Shown here one piece after another: positions 26,453 to 36,106 of a DNA stretch of 64,000 nt. The stretch is from positions 62,001 to 126,000 of the forward strand of contig JAEUSQ010000053.1 in NCBI GenBank assembly GCA_016788705.1, written 5' to 3'. The first letter of the stretch is position 1; each line of letters opens with the position of its first letter. The translations under genes and the position numbers were made by a program. Source of the stretch: Bacteroidetes Order II. bacterium. GTDB lineage: Bacteria > Bacteroidota > Rhodothermia > Rhodothermales > UBA2364. The notes beneath the pieces are model-generated. The model saw only the letters and a list, made by a program, of their open reading frames with translations, was not told the origin of the DNA and ran no database searches.

Positions 26453-27202
26453 TTAGTGTTTAGGGTGATTCATGCCGGGCATCTGATGCTTTGAATGATC
26501 CATGCCTTCCATCTGGCCATGATTGTGGCCTCCATGCATAAAAGAAAGCAATTCCCGGCCTCTTTCAGTCCCACGCATGATGCTCATCACACCCATCAAA
26601 ATAATCAGTACCCCAGCAAATAGGTTCATACGGCGCTTCCATGCAGGGGTGAGTAAGTGGCCAAACATGCCCAGTAACCACAAAGCAGGGACAGTGGCAA
26701 TGCCAAAGACAAACATCATGATTGAAGCCTGTACAGGCTTTCCGGTAGCAGCTGCTTGTGCCAGAACGCCGTATAACAAGCCGCAAGGTAATAATCCATT
26801 CAGCAACCCCAGGCCATACGCCCCAATCACCGATTTTTGTTGGACAAACTTGCGGAAGGCATCTTTGTAAAAACTGGTTTTGTTTAATCCACCTATCCCT
26901 TCTACACTTTTTACCACACCAAAAATACCAAGACCCGCGATAATCATAAATAGGCCAGCGCCTATACTGATCCAATCCTGCAAGCCAGAGATGTTCATTG
27001 TAACGGCCATACCCAGCATACCCACCACAAAACCAAACATCATATAAGTGAACGTTTTGCCAATGAAATATGCAGTCTGCCGAATCATGTGATTAGCGGT
27101 ATTGTTTGGCGCCTGAATCATCAGCACAAACCCTCCACACATGCCTACACAATGTGCGCTTCCCATAAGTCCGGTTAAAAAAACGAGCCAGAGTTCATTC
27201 AT
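26453..27202 (-). CDS. SafE/UreH-like membrane protein of the cbb3 assembly operon
   Basis: A 249-residue membrane protein with about six segments. The motif GSAHCVGMCGGF at residues 15-26 is the hallmark of the UreH/DsbD-gamma-like family annotated as sulfite exporter TauE/SafE, and NGLLPCGLLYGVLAQAA carries the matching second-half Cys motif. The C-terminal tail (about 218-249) is rich in His and Met (HGGHNHGQMEGMDHSKHQMP), likely binding copper. Its ATG overlaps the ccoS stop (ATGA), so it is translated with ccoS. Members of this family stand next to ccoS in many Bacteroidota and are proposed to aid copper delivery to cytochrome oxidase. The transported substrate is not known. Confidence 0.85.
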   Translation of the reverse strand: MNELWLVFLTGLMGSAHCVGMCGGFVLMIQAPNNTANHMIRQTAYFIGKTFTYMMFGFVVGMLGMAVTMNISGLQDWISIGAGLFMIIAGLGIFGVVKSVEGIGGLNKTSFYKDAFRKFVQQKSVIGAYGLGLLNGLLPCGLLYGVLAQAAATGKPVQASIMMFVFGIATVPALWLLGMFGHLLTPAWKRRMNLFAGVLIILMGVMSIMRGTERGRELLSFMHGGHNHGQMEGMDHSKHQMPGMNHPKH

Positions 27203-27366
27203 GACTTCTTATTTTTAATGTTCGTGTCTTCGTCGTCCCACAGCATTCGAATGGCCGGGGTTTCGGTGTCTTCATATTGCCCTGACCTAATGGCCCACGT
27301 AAAGGCATATACAGCCCCTGCTGCCAGCATAATAGCAATGGGAACCATGACCATTAAAATATTCAT
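27199..27366 (-). CDS. ccoS: cbb3-type cytochrome oxidase assembly protein CcoS
   Basis: A 55-residue protein: one N-terminal membrane helix (ILMVMVPIAIMLAAGAVYAF), then WAIRSGQYEDTETPAIRML, the family-specific segment, and an acidic end. CcoS is needed to mature the cbb3 terminal oxidase. The start codon overlaps the ccoI stop and the stop overlaps the start of the SafE-like gene (four-base overlaps at both ends), so all three genes are tightly coupled. Confidence 0.93.
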   Translation of the reverse strand: MNILMVMVPIAIMLAAGAVYAFTWAIRSGQYEDTETPAIRMLWDDEDTNIKNKKS

Positions 27367-29894
27367 AAATTTGAATTTTTGACAAATGTCTGTTGCAAAA
27401 TAGAAGAGCCGATAACTACCAATGAACTTAAGGGCATTGCTACCGCAGCAACAAGCGGATTAACCCATCCCACAATGGCAGCCATTGCCATGATAAGATT
27501 GTATAAAAGAGAAAAAGCGAGGTTTCGTTTCACTACATAGGTCACTTTTCGGGAAGAAGTAAGCATGTTCTGTATTGGCGCTAGACCAGCAGAGGTTACA
27601 AAGACATCCGCCGATACCATACTGGCCGTACTACTGCCTTGCACCGCAATGCCAACATCTGCCGCTCGAAGTGCTGCTGCGTCATTCACGCCATCTCCAA
27701 GCATTAACACTTTGCGTCCCAATGCTTTTAGGTTTTCTACAAACAGTTGCTTCATTTCCGGTGTTTGATGGCCCAACAAATGGTCTTCGGAAATAATTAA
27801 GGTTCTTCCTAACTGTGCCACCACCTCTGGATGATCGCCAGACAAAATATAGACCTCTTTTTGCTGTTGATGCCAATGCTGAATCATCTCGAAGGCTTCT
27901 TTGCGCACTTCATCTCCTACTCGTGCAACAGCGACTAACCGATGATCGCACGCGACTGCCAGTGGCGTATCCCCTGTATGGGCATAGTTCTCCAGTATTT
28001 CAAGGAGCAATGGATCGGCATGTACGACATCTTGTAGCACCCAATCTGGCCTTCCGATCATTACATGGCTTTGTTCTATTTCCCCTTTGATACCAAAAGC
28101 ATGTGTTTCAATGCCTTTTATAGTATGACGAAGTTGTCGTTTAAGGGCTTCGGTTTCTGGAAACGCTCCTAAAAACGCCTGTGCAATGGGGTGAATGCTT
28201 TGCGATTCCAGAACAGCCGCCTGTTGCATGGCCTTCAAATCCCCTTTCCAGTCAATCAATTTCATCCGGCCCGCCGTAAGCGTGCCTGTCTTATCCAAAA
28301 CAATAGTGTCTGCTACATTTAATGTGTCAAAAACAGACGTTTGCTTTAGGTAAATGCCCGCCCTTGCCGCCCTTCCAGACCCAATGGCGAGGGCAAGCGG
28401 TGTTGCCATGCCCAACGCGCACGGACATGTCACTACCAAAAGTGCTACCACATGCGACATTGCCTGTTCAGAACCAGTATCCCACCAAAGAATACCCGTA
28501 AGAACCGCCAGAATCAACACAATTAGCACAAACCAGCCCCCAAAACGGTCCACCCACAGGACGGCTTCGGCAGGCTTTTCCGCGCCTTCCCGTACCCAAG
28601 CCACCAATTTTCCAATTCGTGTCTGATCTCCGGCGGCCTGAACGGCAACGTGTACCACACCCGTCATATTGGTTGCACCCGCTTGCACCCGATCTCCAAC
28701 AGCACACGAAACGGGCACACTTTCACCAGTGATAACCGAATTATTGACCTTGGTTTCACCTGCTGCAAGAATACCATCCACCGGAAACACTTCTCCGGCA
28801 TACACCACAACCACTTCTCCCGGATTCAGCAATTCCGAAGACACCAATTCAAAAGGTTGGTTCATGTCGCCATTCCACTTACCGGAGATTTTTCGGGCCA
28901 TTGTGGGGACCAACGTAAGCAACTGATCGCTCGCGTCCATGGCCAGGCGGGTGCTCTTAAGGTGCAACCAGCGTGCGGTCAGCAAGGCTGCAGTAAGAAC
29001 GGTAATGGAATCAAACCAAACATCGCCTTTATGGGTTATGGTGGCCCAAAAGCTATAAAAATAACCAATCAGAATTCCAAAAGAGATCGGAACATCCATA
29101 TGTAACCGATTAAGCGACCGGATTTTCCATGCCATCCGTAACGATTGCAAGGCTTTCTGGAAAAACACAATGCCCCCAATACCCAGAGACAACGTGGCCA
29201 GTACCAAACTCATCCACCGGCCTGCAATCGTTAGTTCGGTTTGGTTGCTCATGTCTAAGCCAGAATAAAAGGCAAGCGCCAGAAGCATCACATTACCCGC
29301 CAAAGCCCAAGCAATGCCAAGACGGATCAGCAACCTTTGTTCGTCTTGAGAACGTTCTTTTAGATTAGACTGGCGGGCAGGTTGGAGTTTGTACCCAAAA
29401 GGAGCCAACCACTTGGCCACTTGCGACAACTGAACCCGTTGATTGTCCCAAACAAGCCTTAATTGGTTGCGAACATAATCTACACGCGCTTCCTGAACGC
29501 CAGCCAATAATTTTGGCATTTGCTCAATCAGCCAAACACAAGCCGTACAATGTAAGCCCTCCAAAAACAACAAGGCTTCTCGGTTGCCATCTGGCCGTAA
29601 GATGGTATGTTTTTCCACATATTGTGAAGAGTCTAAGCCAATTAGATCGAGTTCTTTCTCCGAAATTGCAACAATGGGCTTATCATTTACGCCTTCTGCC
29701 TCCCGAAGCTTGTAGTAAGTGGCTTCCAAACCAGAAACATGTAGGGCATCATAAACGATTTCGCAACCAGCACAACAAAAAACGGCCGTTTCTGAAAAAA
29801 TGGGATAATTCCCTACAGGTTGGCCACAATGATCGCAGGCCGTCTGAGCCGAAACGGACGTTCGATCCAATGGCATTTCATCAAGAAGAGACAT
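27363..29894 (-). CDS. ccoI: CcoI/FixI-type copper-importing P1B ATPase for cbb3 oxidase
   Basis: The 843-residue pump starts with a Cys-rich metal-binding region (Cys20, 23, 40, 41 and 44; CDHCG and FCCAGCEIVY). An HMA domain follows with GLHCTAC (Cys116, Cys119), and then the P-type ATPase core. CPC lies near residue 490 (TCPCALGMATP), with DKTGTLTAG and GDGVNDAAALRAAD after it. The Cys-rich N-terminus plus a degenerate HMA mark the FixI/CcoI subgroup, which supplies copper to cbb3 oxidase rather than exporting excess copper like CopA. Its context with ccoS supports this. The oxidase subunits (ccoN, O, P) are not in this window. The upstream boundary is a 175-bp gap. Confidence 0.94.
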   Translation of the reverse strand: MSLLDEMPLDRTSVSAQTACDHCGQPVGNYPIFSETAVFCCAGCEIVYDALHVSGLEATYYKLREAEGVNDKPIVAISEKELDLIGLDSSQYVEKHTILRPDGNREALLFLEGLHCTACVWLIEQMPKLLAGVQEARVDYVRNQLRLVWDNQRVQLSQVAKWLAPFGYKLQPARQSNLKERSQDEQRLLIRLGIAWALAGNVMLLALAFYSGLDMSNQTELTIAGRWMSLVLATLSLGIGGIVFFQKALQSLRMAWKIRSLNRLHMDVPISFGILIGYFYSFWATITHKGDVWFDSITVLTAALLTARWLHLKSTRLAMDASDQLLTLVPTMARKISGKWNGDMNQPFELVSSELLNPGEVVVVYAGEVFPVDGILAAGETKVNNSVITGESVPVSCAVGDRVQAGATNMTGVVHVAVQAAGDQTRIGKLVAWVREGAEKPAEAVLWVDRFGGWFVLIVLILAVLTGILWWDTGSEQAMSHVVALLVVTCPCALGMATPLALAIGSGRAARAGIYLKQTSVFDTLNVADTIVLDKTGTLTAGRMKLIDWKGDLKAMQQAAVLESQSIHPIAQAFLGAFPETEALKRQLRHTIKGIETHAFGIKGEIEQSHVMIGRPDWVLQDVVHADPLLLEILENYAHTGDTPLAVACDHRLVAVARVGDEVRKEAFEMIQHWHQQQKEVYILSGDHPEVVAQLGRTLIISEDHLLGHQTPEMKQLFVENLKALGRKVLMLGDGVNDAAALRAADVGIAVQGSSTASMVSADVFVTSAGLAPIQNMLTSSRKVTYVVKRNLAFSLLYNLIMAMAAIVGWVNPLVAAVAMPLSSLVVIGSSILQQTFVKNSNL

Positions 29895-30069
29895 GAACGC
29901 GGGGTATAGGGATTTTTAAAGGTGGAAATATCGGCATTTATTCCACCTTAAAGATGCGATCCAGAATTGACGAAACCCGTAAAGAATCACCCTACAATAC
30001 ATGTAGGGATTTTACTGACAAGAAATACAATTTTTAGCGCCGAAATGATCTCTCAAACTTCCATTATGG

Positions 30070-30708
30070 CTAAAAAGGCGCCGGAATTGCCACTATTTTT
30101 GGGGGTAGGTCAAAAAAAGTGTCTCCCAATTTTTGCATTTGAACGGCCTTCGCTTCCATGGTTAGTACCAAATCTGCTTGTTCGACGATCATCTTGAGCG
30201 GCAAGGCGCCGCTTTCCTTCAGAAATGCAGCCAAATTATTATAGGCGTGTCGCGACATACCCACTACGTCGGCTTTAAGGGCAGATGCAAACCAATAGGT
30301 TTCCTTCCCAGTTTTGGTAGAAAAAATTATTTTTTCGCAATCATAGCCCAAAATTTTTCCGCCATTTTTATCTCGTTCGGTTTTCAATATTGGGCTTCCA
30401 TTTTTGGCGCCATCCATCCAAAGGAGTGTATCGGATTCAGTTGTTTGGAAGTACAGTTTATTTTCCTTCGGTTCATATAGTTGCATGACCATCATTTCCC
30501 CATTCATGAGGGTAAGATATCGGTTTGCTTTGATGTGGAAGGTCTGAACGCTTCCCATCATTTTTGTCAGCAGTTGGTCACTCATACCCGGAATTCGGCT
30601 CTGGTACTGGACATGGTAGGTAATAACGCCTTCAAAAAACTGGGCTTTCACCTTTATTGGTAAAACAATAATGGATATAGCAAAAACTAACCTCAAGGAT
30701 TTTAGCAT
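30070..30708 (-). CDS. Secreted DUF4412-like protein
   Basis: A 212-residue protein read from ATG 30708, where a signal peptide starts (LKSLRLVFAISIIVLPIKVKAQ). The mature part has the DUF4412/GLPGLI-like pattern: FEGVITYHVQYQSRIPG near the start, VMQLYEPKENKLYFQ, and ILGYDCEKIIFSTKTGKETYWF. Proteins of this kind sit in the periplasm or outer membrane; their function is unknown. Its 5' end faces the aldehyde dehydrogenase gene, with about 100 bp for divergent promoters. A longer in-frame start at 30747 would overlap the other gene's upstream region and lacks a better signal. Confidence 0.7.
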   Translation of the reverse strand: MLKSLRLVFAISIIVLPIKVKAQFFEGVITYHVQYQSRIPGMSDQLLTKMMGSVQTFHIKANRYLTLMNGEMMVMQLYEPKENKLYFQTTESDTLLWMDGAKNGSPILKTERDKNGGKILGYDCEKIIFSTKTGKETYWFASALKADVVGMSRHAYNNLAAFLKESGALPLKMIVEQADLVLTMEAKAVQMQKLGDTFFDLPPKIVAIPAPF

Positions 30709-30811
30709 TTTATGGTATTTTTGAGCTGTCGTAATATTCATGGCCATAGCATTTTTTGGAAAAGAGGGGTTGCTTGAAGTACATTCAGGTCTAACCCAAT
30801 TTTTTGATGTT

Positions 30812-32299
30812 ATGAAAAACGGAAACGTTGCCCTTGCCGAAAAATCGGCTATTAGTGAACTCCTATTTGGTGACTTCTGGCGCTATGCACCTGCACCTGA
30901 ATCTACTGTAGTCACAAAAATCAAGCCACAGTACGGCCATTTTATCAACGGAAACTGGGAAGATGGGATAGGGTATTTCCCCACCATCAATCCGGCAACC
31001 GAAGAAATATTGTCTCATTTCCCTGAAGCCGACGAAAGCACCGTTTCCAAAGCAGTTGATGCGGCCCGCAATGCTTATGAGCGATACTGGAAACCCATGC
31101 CTAGCATCGAACGTGCAAAGTATCTTTATAAGATTGGGAGGGCGATACAAGAGCGAGCACGTGAATTTGCTGTGCTCGAAACGATGGACAATGGGAAACC
31201 AATTAAGGAGACCCGGGATGTGGATATTCCTCTATCCGCTGCACACTTTTTATATTATGCTGGATGGGCGGATAAACTGGATTATGCCTTTCCCGGTGTA
31301 AAACCTCAACCACTGGGCGTTGCAGGGCAAATTATTCCTTGGAATTTCCCTTTGCTCATGGCAGCATGGAAACTTGCCCCCGCACTCGCGACAGGTAATA
31401 CAGTGGTGCTAAAACCCGCAGAAACCACACCTCTGACCGCTGCCCTTCTTGCAGAGGTGATTCAAGAAGCAGATCTACCACCGGGTGTGGTCAATATGGT
31501 CTTTGGCGCAGGAAAAACAGGGGCGGCATTGGTTCGGCATCCAGGCATAGACAAAGTTGCTTTTACTGGCTCTACGGATGTGGGGAAGCTGATTCAGAAA
31601 AGTGTTGCAGGAACCCACAAACGCTTGACTCTTGAATTAGGTGGAAAAGGGGCCAACATGATTTTCGAAGATGCTCCTATAGACCAAGCCGTGGACGGCA
31701 TTATTCAGGGCATCTATTTTAATCAAGGACATGTTTGCTGTGCAGGATCCAGACTATTGGTTCAGGAGAGTATTGCGGAAGAAGTGATCCAAAAACTCAA
31801 AATCCGGATTGCTTCTTTACGGCTGGGAGATCCTTTAGACAAAAACACCGACGTTGGGGCGATCAATTCACAACCGCAACTGGCCAAAATCAAGGAATTG
31901 GTTGCGTCCGGCATTGAAGAAGGCGCACAGCTATGGGCCGCACCCTGTGAATTACCTTCCAAAGGCTTTTTCTACAAGCCTTCCATTTTTACAGAAGTTG
32001 CCCAAAGTCACCGCATAGCACAAGAAGAAATCTTTGGGCCTGTTTTGTCGGTCATTACCTTCCGAACACCAGCGGAAGCCATTGAAAAAGCAAATAATTC
32101 TCCCTATGGCCTTGCAGGAGGGATATGGAGCGACAAGGGCAGTAAGTTATTTAAATTGGCTGGCGCGCTCCGCACTGGAATCGTTTGGGGAAACACTTAT
32201 AATCACTTCGATCCGGCAAGCCCGTTTGGAGGTTACAAGGAGTCTGGTTATGGCCGTGAAGGAGGCTTACATGGCCTGTTACCTTACATCCGGATGTAA
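30812..32299 (+). CDS. Aldehyde dehydrogenase
   Basis: The NAD(P)-dependent enzyme oxidises aldehydes to acids. From ATG 30812 it is 495 residues, a usual length. The catalytic Cys309 (GHVCCAGSR) and Glu275 (LELGGKG) are exactly 34 residues apart, as in human ALDH2. IIPWNFPLLMAAWK and KPAETTPLTA (cofactor), FTGSTDVGK, and EEIFGPVLSV are all present. The FWRYAPAPES stretch near the N-terminus is typical for a Bacteroidota subgroup. The frame also extends upstream to 30740, but that 24-residue segment looks non-coding. Substrate cannot be told from the sequence. The gene is single and faces the TPR gene. Confidence 0.94.
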   Translation: MKNGNVALAEKSAISELLFGDFWRYAPAPESTVVTKIKPQYGHFINGNWEDGIGYFPTINPATEEILSHFPEADESTVSKAVDAARNAYERYWKPMPSIERAKYLYKIGRAIQERAREFAVLETMDNGKPIKETRDVDIPLSAAHFLYYAGWADKLDYAFPGVKPQPLGVAGQIIPWNFPLLMAAWKLAPALATGNTVVLKPAETTPLTAALLAEVIQEADLPPGVVNMVFGAGKTGAALVRHPGIDKVAFTGSTDVGKLIQKSVAGTHKRLTLELGGKGANMIFEDAPIDQAVDGIIQGIYFNQGHVCCAGSRLLVQESIAEEVIQKLKIRIASLRLGDPLDKNTDVGAINSQPQLAKIKELVASGIEEGAQLWAAPCELPSKGFFYKPSIFTEVAQSHRIAQEEIFGPVLSVITFRTPAEAIEKANNSPYGLAGGIWSDKGSKLFKLAGALRTGIVWGNTYNHFDPASPFGGYKESGYGREGGLHGLLPYIRM

Positions 32300-32571
32300 A
32301 GTTGATTGCAAAAAGTAGTTGCCTCAATATGCACTTATGTAGCCCCGAAGGGAACAAGTCATTGTTTATATTACCCTGATGTGAGTTTGGGTGTCCCTAG
32401 CCGTTTGAATGTACATATTGATGGTCTGTTGTATGCCCTAATGTACAACGTGGGAAGTAAATTAAGAACCTCAAACAACCTAAATGCGAGGGCAAATACC
32501 CTTCGGTTACTTTCAGCCGAAAATCATCTGGCCTATGTGCGTCCCATACCCTCATCAGGCGCAAGATCAAG

Positions 32572-32595
32572 AAGGATCGGAAGCCCGATCCTTTC
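32572..32595. terminator. Hairpin between aldehyde dehydrogenase and TPR genes
   Basis: AAGGATCGG (32572-32580) pairs perfectly with CCGATCCTT (32585-32593) over a 4-nt loop. The plus strand continues TC, and the minus strand continues with CTTG, so the T-run is weak. It sits 12 bp before the end of the facing TPR gene. The rest of the 306-bp gap (32300-32605) holds an open frame with no recognisable product. Confidence 0.5.
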
Positions 32596-32605
32596 TACAA
32601 GCTGA

Positions 32606-33511
32606 TTATACCCGAACGTAGAGTGCATTAAACGTACTTTGCCACGTTTTGCCCCCGTCAAACGAGTCTTCAAAATGTTGACGCACATCGCCATTCACTT
32701 CTTTGGTAAAGGAGAGACGCGTAATTTTCGTTTTTTTGTCTGTTGGATTTGTGATATTTGCCTCGAAAATCATGGCATTCTCATCTGAACGGACTTCTAC
32801 AAATTCCATTGGCCCGCCTTGCCCTCCAACCCATGTTTGCTTCCATTTTGAAAGCACGGGGTCATAAAAGTTGATGCTTTTCCCAGCGCCACCGCTCGTT
32901 GCTGTCCAGTTTTCTAAAAGCGCGCAACCATTCGAGATAATTTCAATCGTATTTTTACCCACCAATTGACCACTTATTTTTACGTCCCACTTCCCCACCC
33001 AAAAGTCAAATTTTCGGTATTCCGGCTGATACATGCAGGGCGTTTGCTGCTTCTTTGCGGAGCGTACCAAGTTTTGAAATACTTGATTCTGTTTCATGGC
33101 TACAAATTCTGGCGCCTGCTCAATGTTTTCAGCCTGCGAAAATCCAGCAGAAATGGCCGCTTCTAAGTAATTAAGTGCCTTTGTTTGGTCAGACAATGCT
33201 GCATAAATCCGTGACAACTGAAATTTTAATAACGGGGCATTGGCATTGAGCGATAATCCTTTTTCATATGCCCTTATTGCCTCTGGGAACTGCTGGAGCA
33301 TTTGTTGCGCATACCCCAGCCGGTACCAATTCAGAAAGTTTTCTGGCTTTTCTTGGCTTAGTCCTCGATACGCCTCAGCGGCTTCTGCCCATTTCTGGGC
33401 CTGAAAAAGTTGGTTTGCATTGGGCGTGTTTGTTTGGGCGTGTAGTATTGGAGCAAAACACATGGCAAACACCAAGTACAGAAGAGCAACGTGATTCATT
33501 TTGAAGTACAT
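32606..33511 (-). CDS. TPR protein with DUF1579-like C-terminal domain, secreted
   Basis: A 301-residue protein with a signal peptide (ALLYLVFAMCFAPILHAQ). Residues 30-150 hold tetratricopeptide repeats (WAEAAEAYRGLSQEKPENFLNWYRLGY and three further units). Residues 165-300 form a second domain, KFDFWVGKWDVK to GGKTWQSTFNALYVRV, that resembles the DUF1579-type lipocalin-like fold. The N-terminal TPR could recruit partners in the periplasm. The start could be at 33511 or 33499; both give a signal peptide. No nearby partner is apparent. Confidence 0.78.
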   Translation of the reverse strand: MYFKMNHVALLYLVFAMCFAPILHAQTNTPNANQLFQAQKWAEAAEAYRGLSQEKPENFLNWYRLGYAQQMLQQFPEAIRAYEKGLSLNANAPLLKFQLSRIYAALSDQTKALNYLEAAISAGFSQAENIEQAPEFVAMKQNQVFQNLVRSAKKQQTPCMYQPEYRKFDFWVGKWDVKISGQLVGKNTIEIISNGCALLENWTATSGGAGKSINFYDPVLSKWKQTWVGGQGGPMEFVEVRSDENAMIFEANITNPTDKKTKITRLSFTKEVNGDVRQHFEDSFDGGKTWQSTFNALYVRV

Positions 33512-33669
33512 GGATTTTGATTAAAGGATGGGCGGACAAAAGAAAATATCCCAACGCTTCGCCAATTCAAAACAGCTTTCGGGTGAATGGTTTGAATTGA
33601 CAGGTGAACAGACCCAATAAGAGTGCCACATTTTCATCTAATCACCGATCTTGTAAAATATCAATCCCA

Positions 33670-34362
33670 ATGCAACAAAAAGTGGAACAAATCGAAGGCT
33701 TGAACATACAGGTTTTACACACTATCCTTTTCACCAAATCTATCAAAAGCATGTTTGGAAAATTAGCAGCAGACGCATTAGGACTGAGCGATATAGGCTC
33801 GGTCATTTCTCCGGCAGATTTCAACAAAGTGGACTCCGACGACTATGTGATGCACGAAGAAGGAGAACGCATTTTCTTCTTAATCAAGTCTAAAACGGAC
33901 GAATATTGTTTTACCAATACCGCATTTATCCATGTAGATGGCGCTTCAGCGGTTAGCAAAAAGCGTGATCTTTATCGCAAAGAATATGCTCACCATCAAA
34001 TTCATCATGTGTCTATGGAAACGGCAGGAACCATTGATATGGACGTAGAAATCAAGTTCAGCATGGGCGATAAACATTACTCCATTGATGTTCACAAAAA
34101 GCATCTAGAGGAAGTAAAAGACCTTTATAAGACCCTTGTGCGGATCGGAACGATACAAAAGGAAAACAATGTTATGCTGACATATGCCCAATCGAGCCTA
34201 AACCATGCGACAAGTGCTGTAGGCCGTGCAACCGCACCGAACAGTATTGAGGCCGAGTTCAAAGCCATTAATCAATATGCATTCGATTGGCTCCGTCAGG
34301 CACATAAAACCTATAATGTCAAAGATTTTTCCAACGTCTTTGAGATGTTTATTAAGAACTAA
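33670..34362 (+). CDS. PH-domain (YvbH-like) protein
   Basis: A 230-residue soluble protein from ATG 33670. The N-terminal part (1-65, IKSMFGKLAADALGLSD) is helical. The middle shows the bacterial PH fold with YvbH-type ending: DEYCFTNTAFIHVDGASAVSKKRDLYRKEY, then VSMETAGTIDMDVEIKFSMGDKHYSIDVHKK. The C-terminal helix (about 165-230) matches the YvbH extension. Function in this family is unknown. An upstream in-frame piece to 33604 has no similarity. It is alone, with a strong terminator about 120 bp downstream. Confidence 0.75.
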   Translation: MQQKVEQIEGLNIQVLHTILFTKSIKSMFGKLAADALGLSDIGSVISPADFNKVDSDDYVMHEEGERIFFLIKSKTDEYCFTNTAFIHVDGASAVSKKRDLYRKEYAHHQIHHVSMETAGTIDMDVEIKFSMGDKHYSIDVHKKHLEEVKDLYKTLVRIGTIQKENNVMLTYAQSSLNHATSAVGRATAPNSIEAEFKAINQYAFDWLRQAHKTYNVKDFSNVFEMFIKN

Positions 34363-34485
34363 TAGCCCTATCTCATGTCACGAAAATCATCTAACAAAAA
34401 TCATAGGGAAAGCTGCTTTTAGAAGTGTAAAGTATGCAAATCACCCCCACAAGTAGGAAACTTTTGGGGCTGGCATAAAAAATTC

Positions 34486-34515
34486 GGGCATGTTTAAAGA
34501 CTTGCCCTTTTTTTT
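34486..34515 (+). terminator. Terminator after the PH-domain gene
   Basis: GGGCA (34486-34490) pairs with TGCCC (34503-34507), and two more base pairs lie inside a T/T mismatch. An eight-base T-run follows. Confidence 0.75.
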
Positions 34516-34536
34516 ATTTTTCCTTTACATATAGAA

Positions 34537-34576
34537 AATGTAAAAATGGGGAAGCGACGATGATCGCTCCCCCATT
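34537..34576 (-). terminator. Terminator of the susCD operon
   Basis: AATGGGG (34545-34551) and AGCGA (34553-34557) pair with TCGCT (34564-34568) and CCCCATT (34570-34576), with one A/C mismatch. The minus strand continues with TTTACATTTT. It lies 30 bp past the SusD stop. Confidence 0.75.
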
Positions 34577-34606
34577 CAATAAACCGTTTTAGGTCAGGAA
34601 AAGGAC

Positions 34607-36106
34607 TTATTTATCCCACCAAACACGGGTTTTGAACTCATTTGCACCTTGTGCAGCGATTGCTGCATTATAGCCCGATGGATTAGAGGCCGCTTCACCA
34701 GCAGGATACATCAAACGGCGCGGAATGGTTCCACCCGTCAGGTTCCCAACTGCATTGTTAGCGGTCAGAGCTGGGAAGCCCGTTCTACGCCAGTTCGCAA
34801 AACCCTCGTAGCCGTTCAGATACGTCGCAATATACTGCTGGGTAGCAATCAGTTCTGTAGCTTTGGCAGCATCGTATTTTACCGACGCCTGTGCCAGATA
34901 TGCCGTTACATCTGCATCCGAAACGGAGCCTAATCCGCTATTCACCATAGACCACATTTGCATAGAAGCTTTTACCCCAGCATTGTAATAATCAGCAGCA
35001 GACCCAGTTGCCCAACCGCGCTGCACCGCTTCTGCAAGGAGTAGATTCACTTCCGCTGCGGTCATCAACGGTTGTTTATTACTCTTTGCTTTCAACTTGG
35101 CATTTGCCATTGCAAACACATCTTTCCAATTAGAAGGTAATGCACCCGGATCTGTACCGGGTGTAATCCCGGTCATTTTGCTGACGTCAGCAGAGCCGTC
35201 TGGATTTTGGAAATAGATGACCATCCGCGGATCGTTACGGCTCTTCATCAGATCAATGAACGTTTTGGAAATCCGTGCATCGCTATGATAAATATCCAGT
35301 GCATGTGCTACCCCATTGTTGTTTATCCCACTGGGACCATCTGTATGTAAGACAAACGGCATATCGGCATTTGAGGTAAATACTCCACCTGCAATCGCAG
35401 CTTTCACCGTTGCTTCGGCTTTTGTAGGATCCACTTTGGTTAAGCGCATCCCCATGCGAAGCATTAAGGAATAGGCAAATTTTTTCCACTTTGCCACATC
35501 ACCACCATACACAATATCGGCCGCGCCTGGGGTTTTCTTGCCAGCATCCAATTTAGAAGCGGCATCGCCCAGATCAGCGATCATGCTGTTATAGATATCT
35601 TGCTGCGCATCGAATTTGGGATTATAAATCCCTTTCAAAACCCCCTGACCGGCTTCGCTATAGGGAATCATTCCGTAAGTATCGGTAACGCGCTGATACG
35701 TAAATACGCGCCAGATCCGCATCATGTTGTTGAAGTTGGATAAACTGGCATCTTGAGACGTGGTGTTCAGCAAATCAGACATATTCCGTGCCAATTCGCT
35801 GTAGCTCCGGTTAAAAAGCGACCCCGAATAGTCATCGTTGAGGGTGTACTTATCCCCGTGCGCACCGAAACTCAACACAGCCATGCGTTGAATAAAGGTT
35901 TCGGTATAAATCATGTTGGCACGGATATGCGTGTACTCATCACCAGCCGTGAGCAATTGAAGGTAGGTAAATTGAAACGCCGGATCAATGCTGTTGGCGG
36001 CGTTAGGGTCTGTGTTGACGTCCACAAAGCCGTCGTCGCACGAAGACAAAACGACTGCCAAGAACATCAGCATCACAACCTGTTTAATTTTGAGGAATGT
36101 TTTCAT
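34607..36106 (-). CDS. SusD/RagB-like outer-membrane nutrient-binding lipoprotein
   Basis: The 499-residue surface lipoprotein starts with a signal peptide and lipobox AVVLSSC, followed by DDGFVDVNTDPN, the N-terminal signature of this SusD subfamily. TPR-like helices follow. Other marks are WRVFTYQRVTDTYGMIPYSEA, the AEVNLLLAEAVQRGWA helix, and GYEGFANWRRTGFP near the end. It captures nutrients and passes them to its SusC partner, which lies 73 bp upstream on the same strand. The ligand is unknown. No glycosidase or regulator flanks the pair, so peptides, amino acids or other small nutrients are as likely as glycans. Confidence 0.93.
   Translation of the reverse strand: MKTFLKIKQVVMLMFLAVVLSSCDDGFVDVNTDPNAANSIDPAFQFTYLQLLTAGDEYTHIRANMIYTETFIQRMAVLSFGAHGDKYTLNDDYSGSLFNRSYSELARNMSDLLNTTSQDASLSNFNNMMRIWRVFTYQRVTDTYGMIPYSEAGQGVLKGIYNPKFDAQQDIYNSMIADLGDAASKLDAGKKTPGAADIVYGGDVAKWKKFAYSLMLRMGMRLTKVDPTKAEATVKAAIAGGVFTSNADMPFVLHTDGPSGINNNGVAHALDIYHSDARISKTFIDLMKSRNDPRMVIYFQNPDGSADVSKMTGITPGTDPGALPSNWKDVFAMANAKLKAKSNKQPLMTAAEVNLLLAEAVQRGWATGSAADYYNAGVKASMQMWSMVNSGLGSVSDADVTAYLAQASVKYDAAKATELIATQQYIATYLNGYEGFANWRRTGFPALTANNAVGNLTGGTIPRRLMYPAGEAASNPSGYNAAIAAQGANEFKTRVWWDK

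Noticed and set aside
29990-30020. Small hairpin CCCTAC/GTAGGG downstream of the DUF4412-like gene as terminator
   Set aside because: The stem has only six pairs, and on the minus strand the following T-run is interrupted.
32306-32605. 99-residue plus-strand open frame after the aldehyde dehydrogenase gene
   Set aside because: It has no family match and contains the terminator hairpin.
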